A DNA stretch of 64,000 nt, taken from Methylovulum sp. (GTDB lineage: Bacteria; Pseudomonadota; Gammaproteobacteria; Methylococcales; Methylomonadaceae). Below, in pieces: positions 37,985 to 45,974 of the stretch. The stretch's first letter is position 1, and every line of letters starts with the position of its first letter. A program made the position numbers and the translations under genes. The notes under the pieces are model-generated. The model was not told the origin of the DNA, searched no databases, and saw nothing but the letters and a program-made list of their open reading frames with translations. The DNA lies in the NCBI GenBank assembly GCA_030653435.1, contig JAURZI010000111.1:1-64000 (forward strand), read 5' to 3'.

Positions 37985-38959
37985 TCAGGACAATTGTTTT
38001 TCAACGTCTCCTAAAGCATAGCAGCGGCGTTGTTCGAGTTGCACATACAGCGGTGCGACCCTTTGTTGCAGTATCGTATGCGATGAAGCCGGCGGCTCAT
38101 CGGCACTGAAGCTGATACTTGGGTCCTTGGCATGAAAACCGGCCCGTTGCCGCAGGCGCTCCAGTTGTCCCGAAGTGCAATCGAACCCTTGCCGGGGCAG
38201 CAGGTCTTGCCACAGGATATCCGGTAATTGCCGGTAATTGATTAATTGCAGATGCTCCACATTAGCGAACGCCGCTTCAAAAAATCCGGCCAATACCCTG
38301 GCGCAATAGCCGTCCAAATCCCCGGCCGCCAATGTTTCCTGCGTCAACGAGGCTATCATGCCGGGCACCATCTGCGGCCCGCGCCGACGCTGATGGGATG
38401 CCAGTATGGCTTCAGGTTCGCGGTAGAGAAACCAACATGGCGTATGCGGAAAAGCGGCGCGTATTATCGGCAGGGAGTGAATATGCCAGCTATCGAGTTT
38501 GATGAAAAAATGGCTTTCCCCGGCGCTACGTCGTTGTCCCAAGGCCAGAATCAGTTGCCTTAGGTTGGCGCTACCGCCATCGGCTTCTGGCGCTGTTTGA
38601 TGGAGGTTTAAGAAAGCATCGACGATTGGCGGTTCCGACATCACAATGCAGCAAGGCAACGTTGCCAATAATTGGGCGAGCAACGTGGAGCCGCAACGCG
38701 AGCTGTGAAAAATAAATGCGCTCGGTGTCAATGCCGGTTCCAGGCGCGTCAACCTATCCAATTCTGTGCGGCAGATATAACGTTGCGCCGGATCTTGCTG
38801 TTGCAGCGTATCCGTGAAAAACGACGCAGTAAAGCGATTCGGAACATACCGCCAAACGATTTCCCGGCCTTGCAGGGTTACCGGAAACCAATTGTGCAGT
38901 GATGCTAACGTATCGGCGGCAACGGGTTGACCGCGTAATAACGGCTGGTCATTCAACAT
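37985..38959 (-). CDS. sulfotransferase-family protein
   Basis: 324 residues. An N-terminal region of ~80 residues without a family assignment (WFPVTLQGREIVWRYVPNRFT) precedes a P-loop HSSRCGSTLLAQLLATL (85-101), which binds the 5'-phosphate of PAPS in sulfotransferases; FIKLDSWHIHSLP and PCWFLYREPEAILASHQRR match the 3'-phosphate-binding part. Putative target: a protein tyrosine, glycan or lipid; the sequence does not say. Sits 47 bp after the tail-collar gene on the same strand and upstream of the giant repeat protein, so I infer a role in modifying that protein or its glycans. Confidence 0.8.
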   Translation of the reverse strand: MLNDQPLLRGQPVAADTLASLHNWFPVTLQGREIVWRYVPNRFTASFFTDTLQQQDPAQRYICRTELDRLTRLEPALTPSAFIFHSSRCGSTLLAQLLATLPCCIVMSEPPIVDAFLNLHQTAPEADGGSANLRQLILALGQRRSAGESHFFIKLDSWHIHSLPIIRAAFPHTPCWFLYREPEAILASHQRRRGPQMVPGMIASLTQETLAAGDLDGYCARVLAGFFEAAFANVEHLQLINYRQLPDILWQDLLPRQGFDCTSGQLERLRQRAGFHAKDPSISFSADEPPASSHTILQQRVAPLYVQLEQRRCYALGDVEKQLS

Positions 38960-38978
38960 GGGTAGCCTAGAAAGAGGA

Positions 38979-38999
38979 AGGCGCGGCCAGGCCGCGCCT
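38979..38999. repeat. 21 bp GC-rich palindrome between tail-collar and sulfotransferase genes
   Basis: AGGCGCGGCC-A-GGCCGCGCCT is a perfect palindrome in the 47 bp gap. Without a following T-tract it is more likely an mRNA-stability or repeat hairpin than a terminator. Confidence 0.6.
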
Positions 39000-39006
39000 A
39001 ACCGGT

Positions 39007-39696
39007 TTAATTTCTGGCAGGAAAGATGCCTTCCATGGCGATGATGTAGTTAAGTCCAAGATAGGGTTGCATATTGGAAATAGTGGCAGAGCTTACGACG
39101 GGAACCGTTAGTGGTGTACCGCCGCCGGTATTGGAGTTTGTCACTGTACCGCTACCCGTCACTGTGGTAGTGACGCCAGCCAAATTGGCAGGAGTCGTTT
39201 GCGCTGTACCGGAAGGTAAATAGATCGCAGCTGAGGTTGAACCTGATGCCGGCGAACTGGTCAAGGTGCTTCCGGCTGCAAAAGCGGTTGTTGCAGGTGG
39301 CACCGCATGAGCGGTCGTATCAATGCTAATATTGGTTGTAGCGCTTAAGCCGCTTAAACTCATCGTCGCCGTATGCGTATGTGACGGTAGATTGCTCGTG
39401 TTGAGGCTTATCGTTGCCGTACCGTTAGAGATAACCGTTGCATTGTTTGAGCCCCCTTTTTCGCCTTGCACAACATTTGCCAAGCCTGGCCCTTGAGCCT
39501 GTGAGCCGACGACGACCCGGCCGCGCAGATCGGGTATGCCGAAAGTTGTCTGCCCATCCCCGCCATACATGGTGCCTAATAGCGCAAACATTGCCGAATT
39601 CTGCTGAATCGGCACTGTTTGTCCATTGCAAAACAACCAACCTCTGGGTGGATAATTAAATCCCACTGCCAAAATAGTTCCCATAAATGCATCCAT
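39007..39696 (-). CDS. phage tail-collar domain protein, MdpB-like
   Basis: 229 residues, preceded by AAGAGGAATTT as ribosome-binding site. The N-terminal tail-collar domain (about 5-65) is clear: MGTILAVGFNYPPRGWLFCNGQ, IPQNSAMFALLGTMYGGDG-type segment and FGIPDLRGRVVVG. The rest is Ser/Thr/Gly/Ala-rich with beta-strand repeats and ends NMQPYLGLNYIIAMEG, the usual close of the family. Such stand-alone collar proteins are found in many bacteria without any phage genes. No other phage structural gene is present here. Expected to be a secreted or surface trimer; partner unknown. Confidence 0.85.
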   Translation of the reverse strand: MDAFMGTILAVGFNYPPRGWLFCNGQTVPIQQNSAMFALLGTMYGGDGQTTFGIPDLRGRVVVGSQAQGPGLANVVQGEKGGSNNATVISNGTATISLNTSNLPSHTHTATMSLSGLSATTNISIDTTAHAVPPATTAFAAGSTLTSSPASGSTSAAIYLPSGTAQTTPANLAGVTTTVTGSGTVTNSNTGGGTPLTVPVVSSATISNMQPYLGLNYIIAMEGIFPARN

Positions 39697-40379
39697 AATA
39701 AATTCCTCTTAATGTATATGATTAAAACGCAACGATAATAGACTCGCTGCACGATAAGGTTACCTGGTATTCAATTACGCAAAATGCTGATGTTTTTTTT
39801 GTAAAAACCCTAACAAGCAGCCTACATAAAACAATAAATACCAGATTATTGAAACTAAGCACTAGCTACCGGTAATACGATTTTATTCAAACTTCAAGCG
39901 ATAAGATAAAAACAGGATTCAAATTTACTTCACAGCCGCATGTTATTTTTACTTACTCCCATCTGAGTCGAAAAGCGTTGAAGTTTTTGCCAGAGGTCAT
40001 TATTCAGCCTTTTTCCACCGTAGGGCGCCCTGCGCGCGCCATCGGCGGCTCGGTACCGGAAAAGGCGCGCACGGCGCGCCCTACGTTTCGTGTGACGGTA
40101 GGTGTTGCCGGTTTCAAAACTTAGACGTTTTCTCGATCAGATGGGAGTAATAAAGCCAGGGCTATGATCTGGTTTTAAATCCGGCCAAACAATCAGTTGG
40201 CGGTCGGAAAGATAGCAGATCATACCGTTAAATAAAACAAAAAAGATTATGGGCTAATCAGCTCAGCAAGCAGTTTCCGTAACGTCGGCAGCTAGATAAC
40301 GGAATAGCTCTGAACGGCCGCAATTCGGTTTTTTATATAGGGTACCGGCATACTGCCGATGAATTACGGTATCGAGGGT
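39697..40379. other. gap holding element copy D
   Basis: About 680 bp. 39697-39953 is AT-rich and probably carries the tail-collar promoter. 39954-40149 is element copy D. 40150-40379 has no gene; near the hydroxylase stop a hairpin ACCGGCA-TAC-TGCCGAT (about 40345-40362) preceded by a T6 run on the plus strand may end transcription. Confidence 0.5.
39954..40149 (+). repeat. miniature inverted-repeat element, copy D
   Basis: 196 bp, the best-preserved copy: TACTCCCATCTGAGTCGAAAA at the left and TTTTCTCGATCAGATGGGAGTA at the right form a 22 bp imperfect inverted repeat (the left arm has one inserted base). Internal GTAGGGCGCCC...GGCGCGCCCTAC hairpin. Confidence 0.9.
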
Positions 40380-41090
40380 TTATTCAGTGCACTGCACAGA
40401 TTCCAATCGATTAGCCAAACTCAATGCCGCCTCTGTGCCGCTCTGCCGTAATTCGGCAATGACCTCACGCACATTTGCATCGGTGATATTGGGGTCGCCG
40501 TATTTCGGTTCGGGATTGGCAACAAACCCGGCCGCATGAAAAATATCGGTCAGCCATTGATTCGGGATGCAATCAAGCACTAAATGAATGCGATGCACTG
40601 CGCTATGATTTTCAACCCGGTGCCTGCAATTGGCATTCATATACCAAGTGCCGCCCGCAGCAAAATGAATCGGCTCGTCATCCAGCCAAAACAACACTTC
40701 TGGGTCGGTGATAATAGGAATATGCAAACGCGCCAAGCCATCTTCAAAGTTGGTTCCGGGATCGGTATGTTCGTGGATGACGCCGCCCGGCGCCAATGCC
40801 ATCAGGCGCACGGCGCAGGTTTCGCATTTGAAGTGTTGCAGGATTTGCCGGAAATAAGGGCAGCGCGCCAAGAGCGGCGTATCCAGGAATTGGTCGTTCG
40901 AAAATGCCAGAATATCATCGTTACGGCCGTGCGGAGAACGCAATGCCTGACAGTGCCAATACCCTGCACCGGCAGCTTGATCATTGTAATGAGGCACCCA
41001 TTGATCCGGTAATAAGCGCTGCAAATCGGTTTGCAATGCGGTCAGGTCGAAATCGAGCGGCAAACGCAAATGGCGGGTAGCCTGTTTCAT
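40380..41090 (-). CDS. aspartyl/asparaginyl beta-hydroxylase family protein
   Basis: 236 residues, Fe(II)/2-oxoglutarate oxygenase fold. Seen: ALAPGGVIHEHTDPGTNFEDG, in which H108-x-D110 would bind iron; GTWYMNANCRHRVENHSAVHRIHLVLD, in which H157 or H162 would be the third ligand and R167 the 2-oxoglutarate anchor. Established relatives hydroxylate Asp or Asn side chains of proteins, but bacterial members of this shorter type lack assigned substrates. Its start overlaps the GNAT stop by four bases (coupled). It is upstream of the collar, sulfotransferase and giant genes, all co-oriented. Confidence 0.88.
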   Translation of the reverse strand: MKQATRHLRLPLDFDLTALQTDLQRLLPDQWVPHYNDQAAGAGYWHCQALRSPHGRNDDILAFSNDQFLDTPLLARCPYFRQILQHFKCETCAVRLMALAPGGVIHEHTDPGTNFEDGLARLHIPIITDPEVLFWLDDEPIHFAAGGTWYMNANCRHRVENHSAVHRIHLVLDCIPNQWLTDIFHAAGFVANPEPKYGDPNITDANVREVIAELRQSGTEAALSLANRLESVQCTE

Positions 41091-41581
41091 AGCGTAATCC
41101 CCGCTTGCCAGCGCATCTGTTCGCTTAAGGCATCTTCGCTAACAATTTGGAAGCCGGCAGAAAGATAGAGCTGGCGTGCTTTGAGGTTATTTTTTACTAC
41201 GCGCAAACTCAAGTTTGCCTGATGAGTTTCGGCCATTTGCTGAAGGTACTGCACCATATACCGCGCCAAACCCTGTCGTTGTACACCAGGCAGGACTGCA
41301 ATGTCGATCAGGCGGATATCGCCGACAGTGTGTTCGAATACCATGCGCCCCAGCGCTTGACTTTGAAATTCGAGAATTTTGGTTTGAGCATTGGGATGAT
41401 TCTGCTGCACGCCCAGTGCATGAATCTGTTGTTGGGACCGAATCAAGTTGTCGATAAAGTCCGAATCCATCGGCAACCTGAGTAAATCTTCGCGGGTTGA
41501 ACGATAAAGTGTGTCGATAAATTCTTGATCGCGCTCATGGACGGAGCGTATTTGTAAATCGGGCGGCGGCATCTCTATCAT
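41087..41581 (-). CDS. GNAT-family N-acetyltransferase
   Basis: 164 residues from the ATG at 41581 (MIEMPPPDLQIRSV); the longer reading back to 41797 would run into the divergent neighbour gene and is rejected. GNAT landmarks: IDIAVLPGVQRQGLARYMVQYL (acetyl-CoA loop, about 92-113) and LRVVKNNLKARQLYLSAGF (about 127-145). The substrate could be an amino acid, antibiotic or protein amine. Overlaps the hydroxylase gene by four bases, so both are made together; this links it to the giant-protein locus. Confidence 0.85.
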   Translation of the reverse strand: MIEMPPPDLQIRSVHERDQEFIDTLYRSTREDLLRLPMDSDFIDNLIRSQQQIHALGVQQNHPNAQTKILEFQSQALGRMVFEHTVGDIRLIDIAVLPGVQRQGLARYMVQYLQQMAETHQANLSLRVVKNNLKARQLYLSAGFQIVSEDALSEQMRWQAGITL

Positions 41582-41660
41582 TTTTACGAAGTTTAAAATA
41601 TTTTTTCTGCTATCATGCACACCGTCGACTTTTGACGCAAATCTATCTGAAAGGTTAGCC
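41582..41660. promoter_or_regulatory. divergent promoter region
   Basis: 79 bp between the GNAT gene (minus) and the DUF6916-like gene (plus), AT-rich in its centre. Both transcripts must start in or near it. No clear -10/-35 pair or operator could be named. Confidence 0.5.
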
Positions 41661-41969
41661 ATGAATCTTAGTCTTGAACAAGCTTCTCCGTTAGTGGGCA
41701 CAAACTTCACAATACACACACAGGCAGGTCTGATCAGCTTGCAATTAATCGATGTCGCAGAATTACCGCGCCGCAATATACCGGAACAATTTCGCACTCC
41801 GTTATCATTGGTCTTTACCGGGCCGCCCGATATACTGTTACAGCAAGATATTTATCTGGTTGAGCATGCTGAATTGGGACAGAATCAATGGCTCATGGGG
41901 CCCATATTATCAATCAATCCCGGCGCTAAGGATGATAACAAACTCTACTATGAGATAATGTTCGCTTGA
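41661..41969 (+). CDS. small protein of DUF6916 type
   Basis: 102 residues, ribosome-binding site AAAGG seven bases before the ATG. No signal peptide. A compact beta-rich sequence: LGTNFTIHT-like strand VGTNFTIHTQAG, then VAELPRRNIPEQFRTPLSLVFTGPPDILLQQDIYLVEHAELG, shown by pieces, and a close at NKLYYEIMFA. The (F)xLxFxG-(P)xxxxLxQxxYxLxHxxLG pattern is typical of small proteins that accompany tail-collar (MdpB-like) proteins; I assign the DUF number from memory. Function unknown; the location supports a role with the tail-collar protein. Confidence 0.75.
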   Translation: MNLSLEQASPLVGTNFTIHTQAGLISLQLIDVAELPRRNIPEQFRTPLSLVFTGPPDILLQQDIYLVEHAELGQNQWLMGPILSINPGAKDDNKLYYEIMFA

Positions 41970-41986
41970 GAATAGCGGGGTCGCCG

Positions 41987-42179
41987 GGTTCTGTCGCAAA
42001 ATCAGGAATGAGCGCGCAATAAATCTGCATAATCATTCAGACCCTCGTTAAGCTATTTGACGCGTAGGGAGTGCCTTTCCCGATGCTTGGAAAACGGTAC
42101 TCAGCGCTGGTGGCGCGCACGGCACGCCCTACAATCGCTCAACTGGTTACAAGCTCATTCCTGACTTTGCGACAGAACC
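41987..42179. mobile_element. 193 bp non-autonomous element with 27 bp terminal inverted repeats
   Basis: The left end GGTTCTGTCGCAAAATCAGG continuing AATGAGC (41987-42013) and the right end (42153-42179), read in reverse, agree at 26 of 27 bases. GGTTCTGTxGCAAA resembles the ends of IS6-family insertion sequences. No transposase is coded. The interior contains a GTAGGG...CCCTAC hairpin like that of the other small repeats. A possible short target repeat (GCC) flanks it. Confidence 0.75.
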
Positions 42180-42200
42180 TGCCGCTTCACCGTAATTGGA

Positions 42201-42785
42201 ATGCCCCTCATCATGACTCCCATACAATTATTCTGGTTGATCCTTGGCGTAAGCTGGGCGGTCATCGAGCTGCTCATTGCGCTGAAAACCCGTGTTCCGG
42301 TCAGCAGCTCAAATCAACATCAATACCGTTCCGAACGGCTGATTTGGGCGGTGGTTGCCGCTGCGTTGCTTGCGGCGCTATGGCTTAAGCACCTGCATCT
42401 GGCAGCCCTGCCGATAGCGGCGTTTAACCGCCAGCTGCTAGCCGTGGTTCTTTTCACGCTGGGTTTGGCGTTGCGCTGTTATGCGGTGCTGAGTCTGGGA
42501 CGGTTTTTCAGCACCACTGTGGTCACGCGCGACCAGCATGCGCTAATCGACACCGGGCCTTATCACTGGATACGCCATCCTGCCTATACCGGTTTGTTGT
42601 GCGGCTTTTTCGCAGCAGGTCTGGCGATGGGCGATGCCTTGGCGCTGTTAATGTTGGTCTGCCCGGTCATTTATGTGTTAGGCCAACGCATACGCATCGA
42701 AGAACAATGGTTAATAGAACATTTCGGCGAAGTCTATTATGATTACTGCCGCCGTACCAAAAAACTGATCCCCTGGCTCTACTAG
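42201..42785 (+). CDS. isoprenylcysteine carboxyl methyltransferase-like membrane protein
   Basis: 194 residues (a start at 42213, MTPIQLFW, is also possible). About four to five membrane segments, then the family core: RCYAVLSLGRFFSTTVVTRDQHALIDTGPYHWIRHPAYTGLLCGF, given in fragments, with the RHPxYxG motif that binds S-adenosylmethionine and the C-terminal RIRIEEQWLIEHFGEVYYDYCRRTKKLIPWLY. Known relatives methylate carboxyl groups of lipidated substrates in membranes. It lies seven bases or so before a CrtN-type gene and two aldehyde dehydrogenases, suggesting methylation of a carotenoid carboxylate. Confidence 0.88.
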   Translation: MPLIMTPIQLFWLILGVSWAVIELLIALKTRVPVSSSNQHQYRSERLIWAVVAAALLAALWLKHLHLAALPIAAFNRQLLAVVLFTLGLALRCYAVLSLGRFFSTTVVTRDQHALIDTGPYHWIRHPAYTGLLCGFFAAGLAMGDALALLMLVCPVIYVLGQRIRIEEQWLIEHFGEVYYDYCRRTKKLIPWLY

Positions 42786-42833
42786 CCGCGTTTGGCTAGC
42801 TCCGCATTGCTAAAACTTTACAACATCATACCC

Positions 42834-44345
42834 ATGCCTATGTCTGAAAAAAAACACATTGTTATTGTCGGTGCAGGGCCTGGCGGCTTGTGTGCAGGAA
42901 TGCTGTTAAGCCGACGCGGCTTTAACGTGACTATTTTTGATAAAAATTCTGAAGTCGGCGGACGTAACCGGCCTATCCGTTTGGGCGAATTCGTGTTCGA
43001 TACCGGCCCCACTTTTTTGCTGATGAAGCATGTGCTGGATGATATGTTTGCCTTATGCGGCAGGCGTAGCGGCGATTATCTGCACTTTATCAAACTCGAC
43101 CCGATGTACCGATTGCTGTTTTCCGACCGCGCCGTCAATGTGTATTCCGACCGCGATAAGATGCGTGAAGAACTGGCGCAAGCGTTTCCAGAAGGCAGCG
43201 CGGGCTATGATGTTTACCTGAAACAGGAAGGCGAGCGATTTGCCAAGCTTTATCCGTGCATAAAACGCGATTTCAGCAGCCTGAAAGCCTTTTTTTCGCT
43301 GGATTTGCTGCGTGCATTGCCCAGTCTCGCCCTCAACCATAGCGTGTTTTCCAATCTGGGAAAATATTTTAAAGAAGAAAAGCTGCGTTTGGTGTTTTCC
43401 TTCCAATCCAAATACTTGGGCATGTCGCCTTGGGATTGCCCGGCCATGTTTACGATGTTGTCTTATCTGGAACATGAATACGGCATTTATCATGTGCAAG
43501 GCGGCTTGAATAAAATCGCTGCAGCGATGGCGCAAGTCATCACCGAGCAGGGCGGGGTGATCCGCAACAACACGGCGGTGGCTTCGTTGATCATTGAAGA
43601 CAAAATCGCCAAAGGCGTGCGTTTGCAGGATGGCAGCGTGATTGCCGCCGATGTGGTCATCGTCAACGCCGATTTTGCCTATGCGATGACCCAGCTGGTT
43701 CAGCCCGACGAACTGAAACAATACAGCCCGGAGAAGTTAGAAAAACTCGATTATTCCTGCTCGACATTCATGCTCTACCTGGGCTTGGATACGTGTTACG
43801 ACCTGCCGCACCACACGATAGCCTTTGCCGAAGATTATACGACCAACATCAGCAATATTTTCCATAATAAGGTCTTGAGCAAAGACTTCTCGTTTTATGT
43901 GCAGAATGCCTGTGTCAGCGACCATACGCTGGCGCCTGCCGGAAAATCGGCCTTATATGTCTTGGTACCTATGCCCAATAACGATAGCCATCTGGATTGG
44001 CCTGCGATCTGCGCCGAAAAACGCGAACAAGTGCTGGACGTGTTGGAAGCCCGCTTGGGTTTGACGGGCATACGCGGGCATATCGAATGCGAAAAAATCA
44101 TCACGCCGCAAACTTGGGAGATGGAGGAGTATGTCTTTAAAGGCGCGACCTTCAGCTTATCGCATAAATTCAGCCAATTGCTGTACTGGCGGCCACATAA
44201 CCAATTCCAGGAGCTTGGGCAATGTTATCTGGTGGGGGGCGGCACGCATCCAGGCAGCGGTTTGCCGACGATTTATGAATCGGCGCATATTTCCGCCCAG
44301 TTGATTTGCCGGAAACATGGGGTTAATTTTGGGCTGGAGTCGTGA
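42834..44345 (+). CDS. CrtN-family carotenoid desaturase/oxidase
   Basis: 503 residues from 42834 (42840 is an alternative; the open frame begins at a TTG, 42792). FAD-binding dinucleotide fold at the start (HIVIVGAGPGGLCAGMLLSRRG, FDKNSEVGGRNRPI), DTGPTFLLM, and the C-terminal VGGGTHPGSGLPTIYESA, which is the diagnostic CrtI/CrtN close. In Methylomonas a crtN paralogue next to ald converts terminal methyl groups of C30 carotenoids to aldehydes; whether this gene desaturates or oxidises cannot be told from sequence. The following ALDH gene overlaps its stop by four bases. Confidence 0.88.
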   Translation: MPMSEKKHIVIVGAGPGGLCAGMLLSRRGFNVTIFDKNSEVGGRNRPIRLGEFVFDTGPTFLLMKHVLDDMFALCGRRSGDYLHFIKLDPMYRLLFSDRAVNVYSDRDKMREELAQAFPEGSAGYDVYLKQEGERFAKLYPCIKRDFSSLKAFFSLDLLRALPSLALNHSVFSNLGKYFKEEKLRLVFSFQSKYLGMSPWDCPAMFTMLSYLEHEYGIYHVQGGLNKIAAAMAQVITEQGGVIRNNTAVASLIIEDKIAKGVRLQDGSVIAADVVIVNADFAYAMTQLVQPDELKQYSPEKLEKLDYSCSTFMLYLGLDTCYDLPHHTIAFAEDYTTNISNIFHNKVLSKDFSFYVQNACVSDHTLAPAGKSALYVLVPMPNNDSHLDWPAICAEKREQVLDVLEARLGLTGIRGHIECEKIITPQTWEMEEYVFKGATFSLSHKFSQLLYWRPHNQFQELGQCYLVGGGTHPGSGLPTIYESAHISAQLICRKHGVNFGLES

Positions 44346-45928
44346 TTAACGCGTTACCGGCCATCTCCGTGTTAACGGGGCAACCCATAACCAGCTATCC
44401 CGTCACTAGCCCCGGCGACATCAGCGGGATAATGACCAGCGCCAGACAAGCCGCCATCATCTGGGCGCAAGTCGACACTAAACAACGCGCAAAACAACTG
44501 GCGTGCTTGGAAGCCGTCATGCTGGCTGAGCTGGATCTTCTCACCGCAACCATCATGGCGGCGACCGGCAAGGTCAAAACTGAAGTCCTGCTTGGCGAAA
44601 TCTATCCCGTGCTGGCTTTATTGCGCTATTACCAGCACCACGCCGCGCAGATACTCGCACCTTGTCCTATCCATACCGCACCGCTGGAATTTCCGCAGGC
44701 CCGCGCACAATTCGAACGCCGCCCTTACGGTGTCGTGGCGGTTATTTCGCCGTGGAATTTCCCCTTGCAGCTGACCTTAAGCCCGTTGCTGACGGCGTTG
44801 TTCAGCGGCAATGCCTGTGTGTTTAAAATGTCCGAATTAAGCGTGCCGGTCGGCGAATTACTGGTGCAATTGCTGGCGAGGCTGGCGTTGCCGGAAGGTC
44901 TGGTACAGCATGTGATAGGCGAGGCAGAAACAGGTCGGCAATTAATAGCCGCCCGCCCCGATTTGGTTTTTTTTACCGGCAGCGTCCAGGCGGGCAGGGC
45001 AGTGATGGCCCTGGCCGCGCAACACCCGATACCGGTGATTCTGGAATTGGGTGGCAAAGACGCGATGGTCGTGTTTGCTGATGCCCATTTGCAACGGGCA
45101 GTGAAAGCCGCGTTATACGGCGCGTTCAGCAATAGCGGGCAGGTCTGTGTGTCCATAGAGCGCTGTTATGTCGAGGCTGCCTGTTATGCCGAATTTGTTG
45201 CGATGCTGGTCGATGCCGCGTCGGCTATTACCGTCGGTCACGGTGCCGTCGGCGATCTGGGCGCACTGACGACGCCAACGCAATTCGCCGTCATCGAAGC
45301 CCATTACCACGATGCGTTAGCCAAAGGCGCACAAGCCTCATCGCCCTTGCGCCTGGAAGGCCGCTATTTGTATCCGGTAGTGCTGTGGGATGTCACGCAC
45401 GATATGCTCATCATGCGTGAAGAGACTTTTGGGCCGTTGTTGCCGGTGATGGCGTTTACCTCGGAAGCACACGCCGTAGATCTGGCTAACGACAGCGATT
45501 ACGGCCTGAATGCCAGCGTCTGGAGCAAAGACCTCAGTAAAGCCGAACGCGTTGCCAAGCAATTGCAGGTCGGCAACTGGGCGGTGAATGATGTCATCAA
45601 AAATATCGGCCATGCCGGTTTGCCGTTCGGCGGTGTTAAAAACAGCGGTTTTGGCCGTTATCACGGCGCGGAAGGCTTGCGCCAGTTTACCTATACCGTC
45701 GCGGGCTTGACCAGTTACAGCGCCCTGGATGACGAGCCTAACTGGTTCCCGTACTCAGAGGCCCGTTATCAAGCCATGCGCGGGTTTATTGATGTCATGT
45801 TCGGCAGCGGTTGCTTATTTCGGCGCATTGCCAGGAATTGGCGGGAATTACAGGTGTTCCGCGCTTATGCTTCATTAAATTTGCGGCAGCATGCACGAAA
45901 CATTTGGATCTTTATGTTCAACAAATAA
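44342..45928 (+). CDS. aldehyde dehydrogenase, carotenoid-aldehyde type
   Basis: 528 residues starting at GTG (GTGA overlap with the CrtN stop). Landmarks: AVISPWNFPLQLTLSPLLTALFSGNACVFKMSE (NAD-binding, in pieces), ELGGKDAMVVFADAHL with the general-base Glu, and SNSGQVCVSIERCYVE with the catalytic Cys; EETFGPLLPV later. A hydrophobic C-terminal extension (RRIARNWRELQVF to IFMFNK) suggests membrane association. By analogy with Ald of Methylomonas it would oxidise a carotenoid aldehyde to the acid; inference from context. Confidence 0.9.
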   Translation: MINALPAISVLTGQPITSYPVTSPGDISGIMTSARQAAIIWAQVDTKQRAKQLACLEAVMLAELDLLTATIMAATGKVKTEVLLGEIYPVLALLRYYQHHAAQILAPCPIHTAPLEFPQARAQFERRPYGVVAVISPWNFPLQLTLSPLLTALFSGNACVFKMSELSVPVGELLVQLLARLALPEGLVQHVIGEAETGRQLIAARPDLVFFTGSVQAGRAVMALAAQHPIPVILELGGKDAMVVFADAHLQRAVKAALYGAFSNSGQVCVSIERCYVEAACYAEFVAMLVDAASAITVGHGAVGDLGALTTPTQFAVIEAHYHDALAKGAQASSPLRLEGRYLYPVVLWDVTHDMLIMREETFGPLLPVMAFTSEAHAVDLANDSDYGLNASVWSKDLSKAERVAKQLQVGNWAVNDVIKNIGHAGLPFGGVKNSGFGRYHGAEGLRQFTYTVAGLTSYSALDDEPNWFPYSEARYQAMRGFIDVMFGSGCLFRRIARNWRELQVFRAYASLNLRQHARNIWIFMFNK

Positions 45929-45974
45929 GCTGTCCGGACTTTAGGGCAAACACGGGTTAAACAAGGTAACTATC

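Noticed and set aside
39007-39696. Prophage remnant
   Set aside because: Only a tail-collar protein is present; no capsid, terminase, integrase or lysis genes. Stand-alone tail-collar proteins are common in bacteria without phage.
41582-41797. Longer start for the GNAT protein
   Set aside because: It would run antisense through the divergent DUF6916-type gene and adds residues without family similarity.
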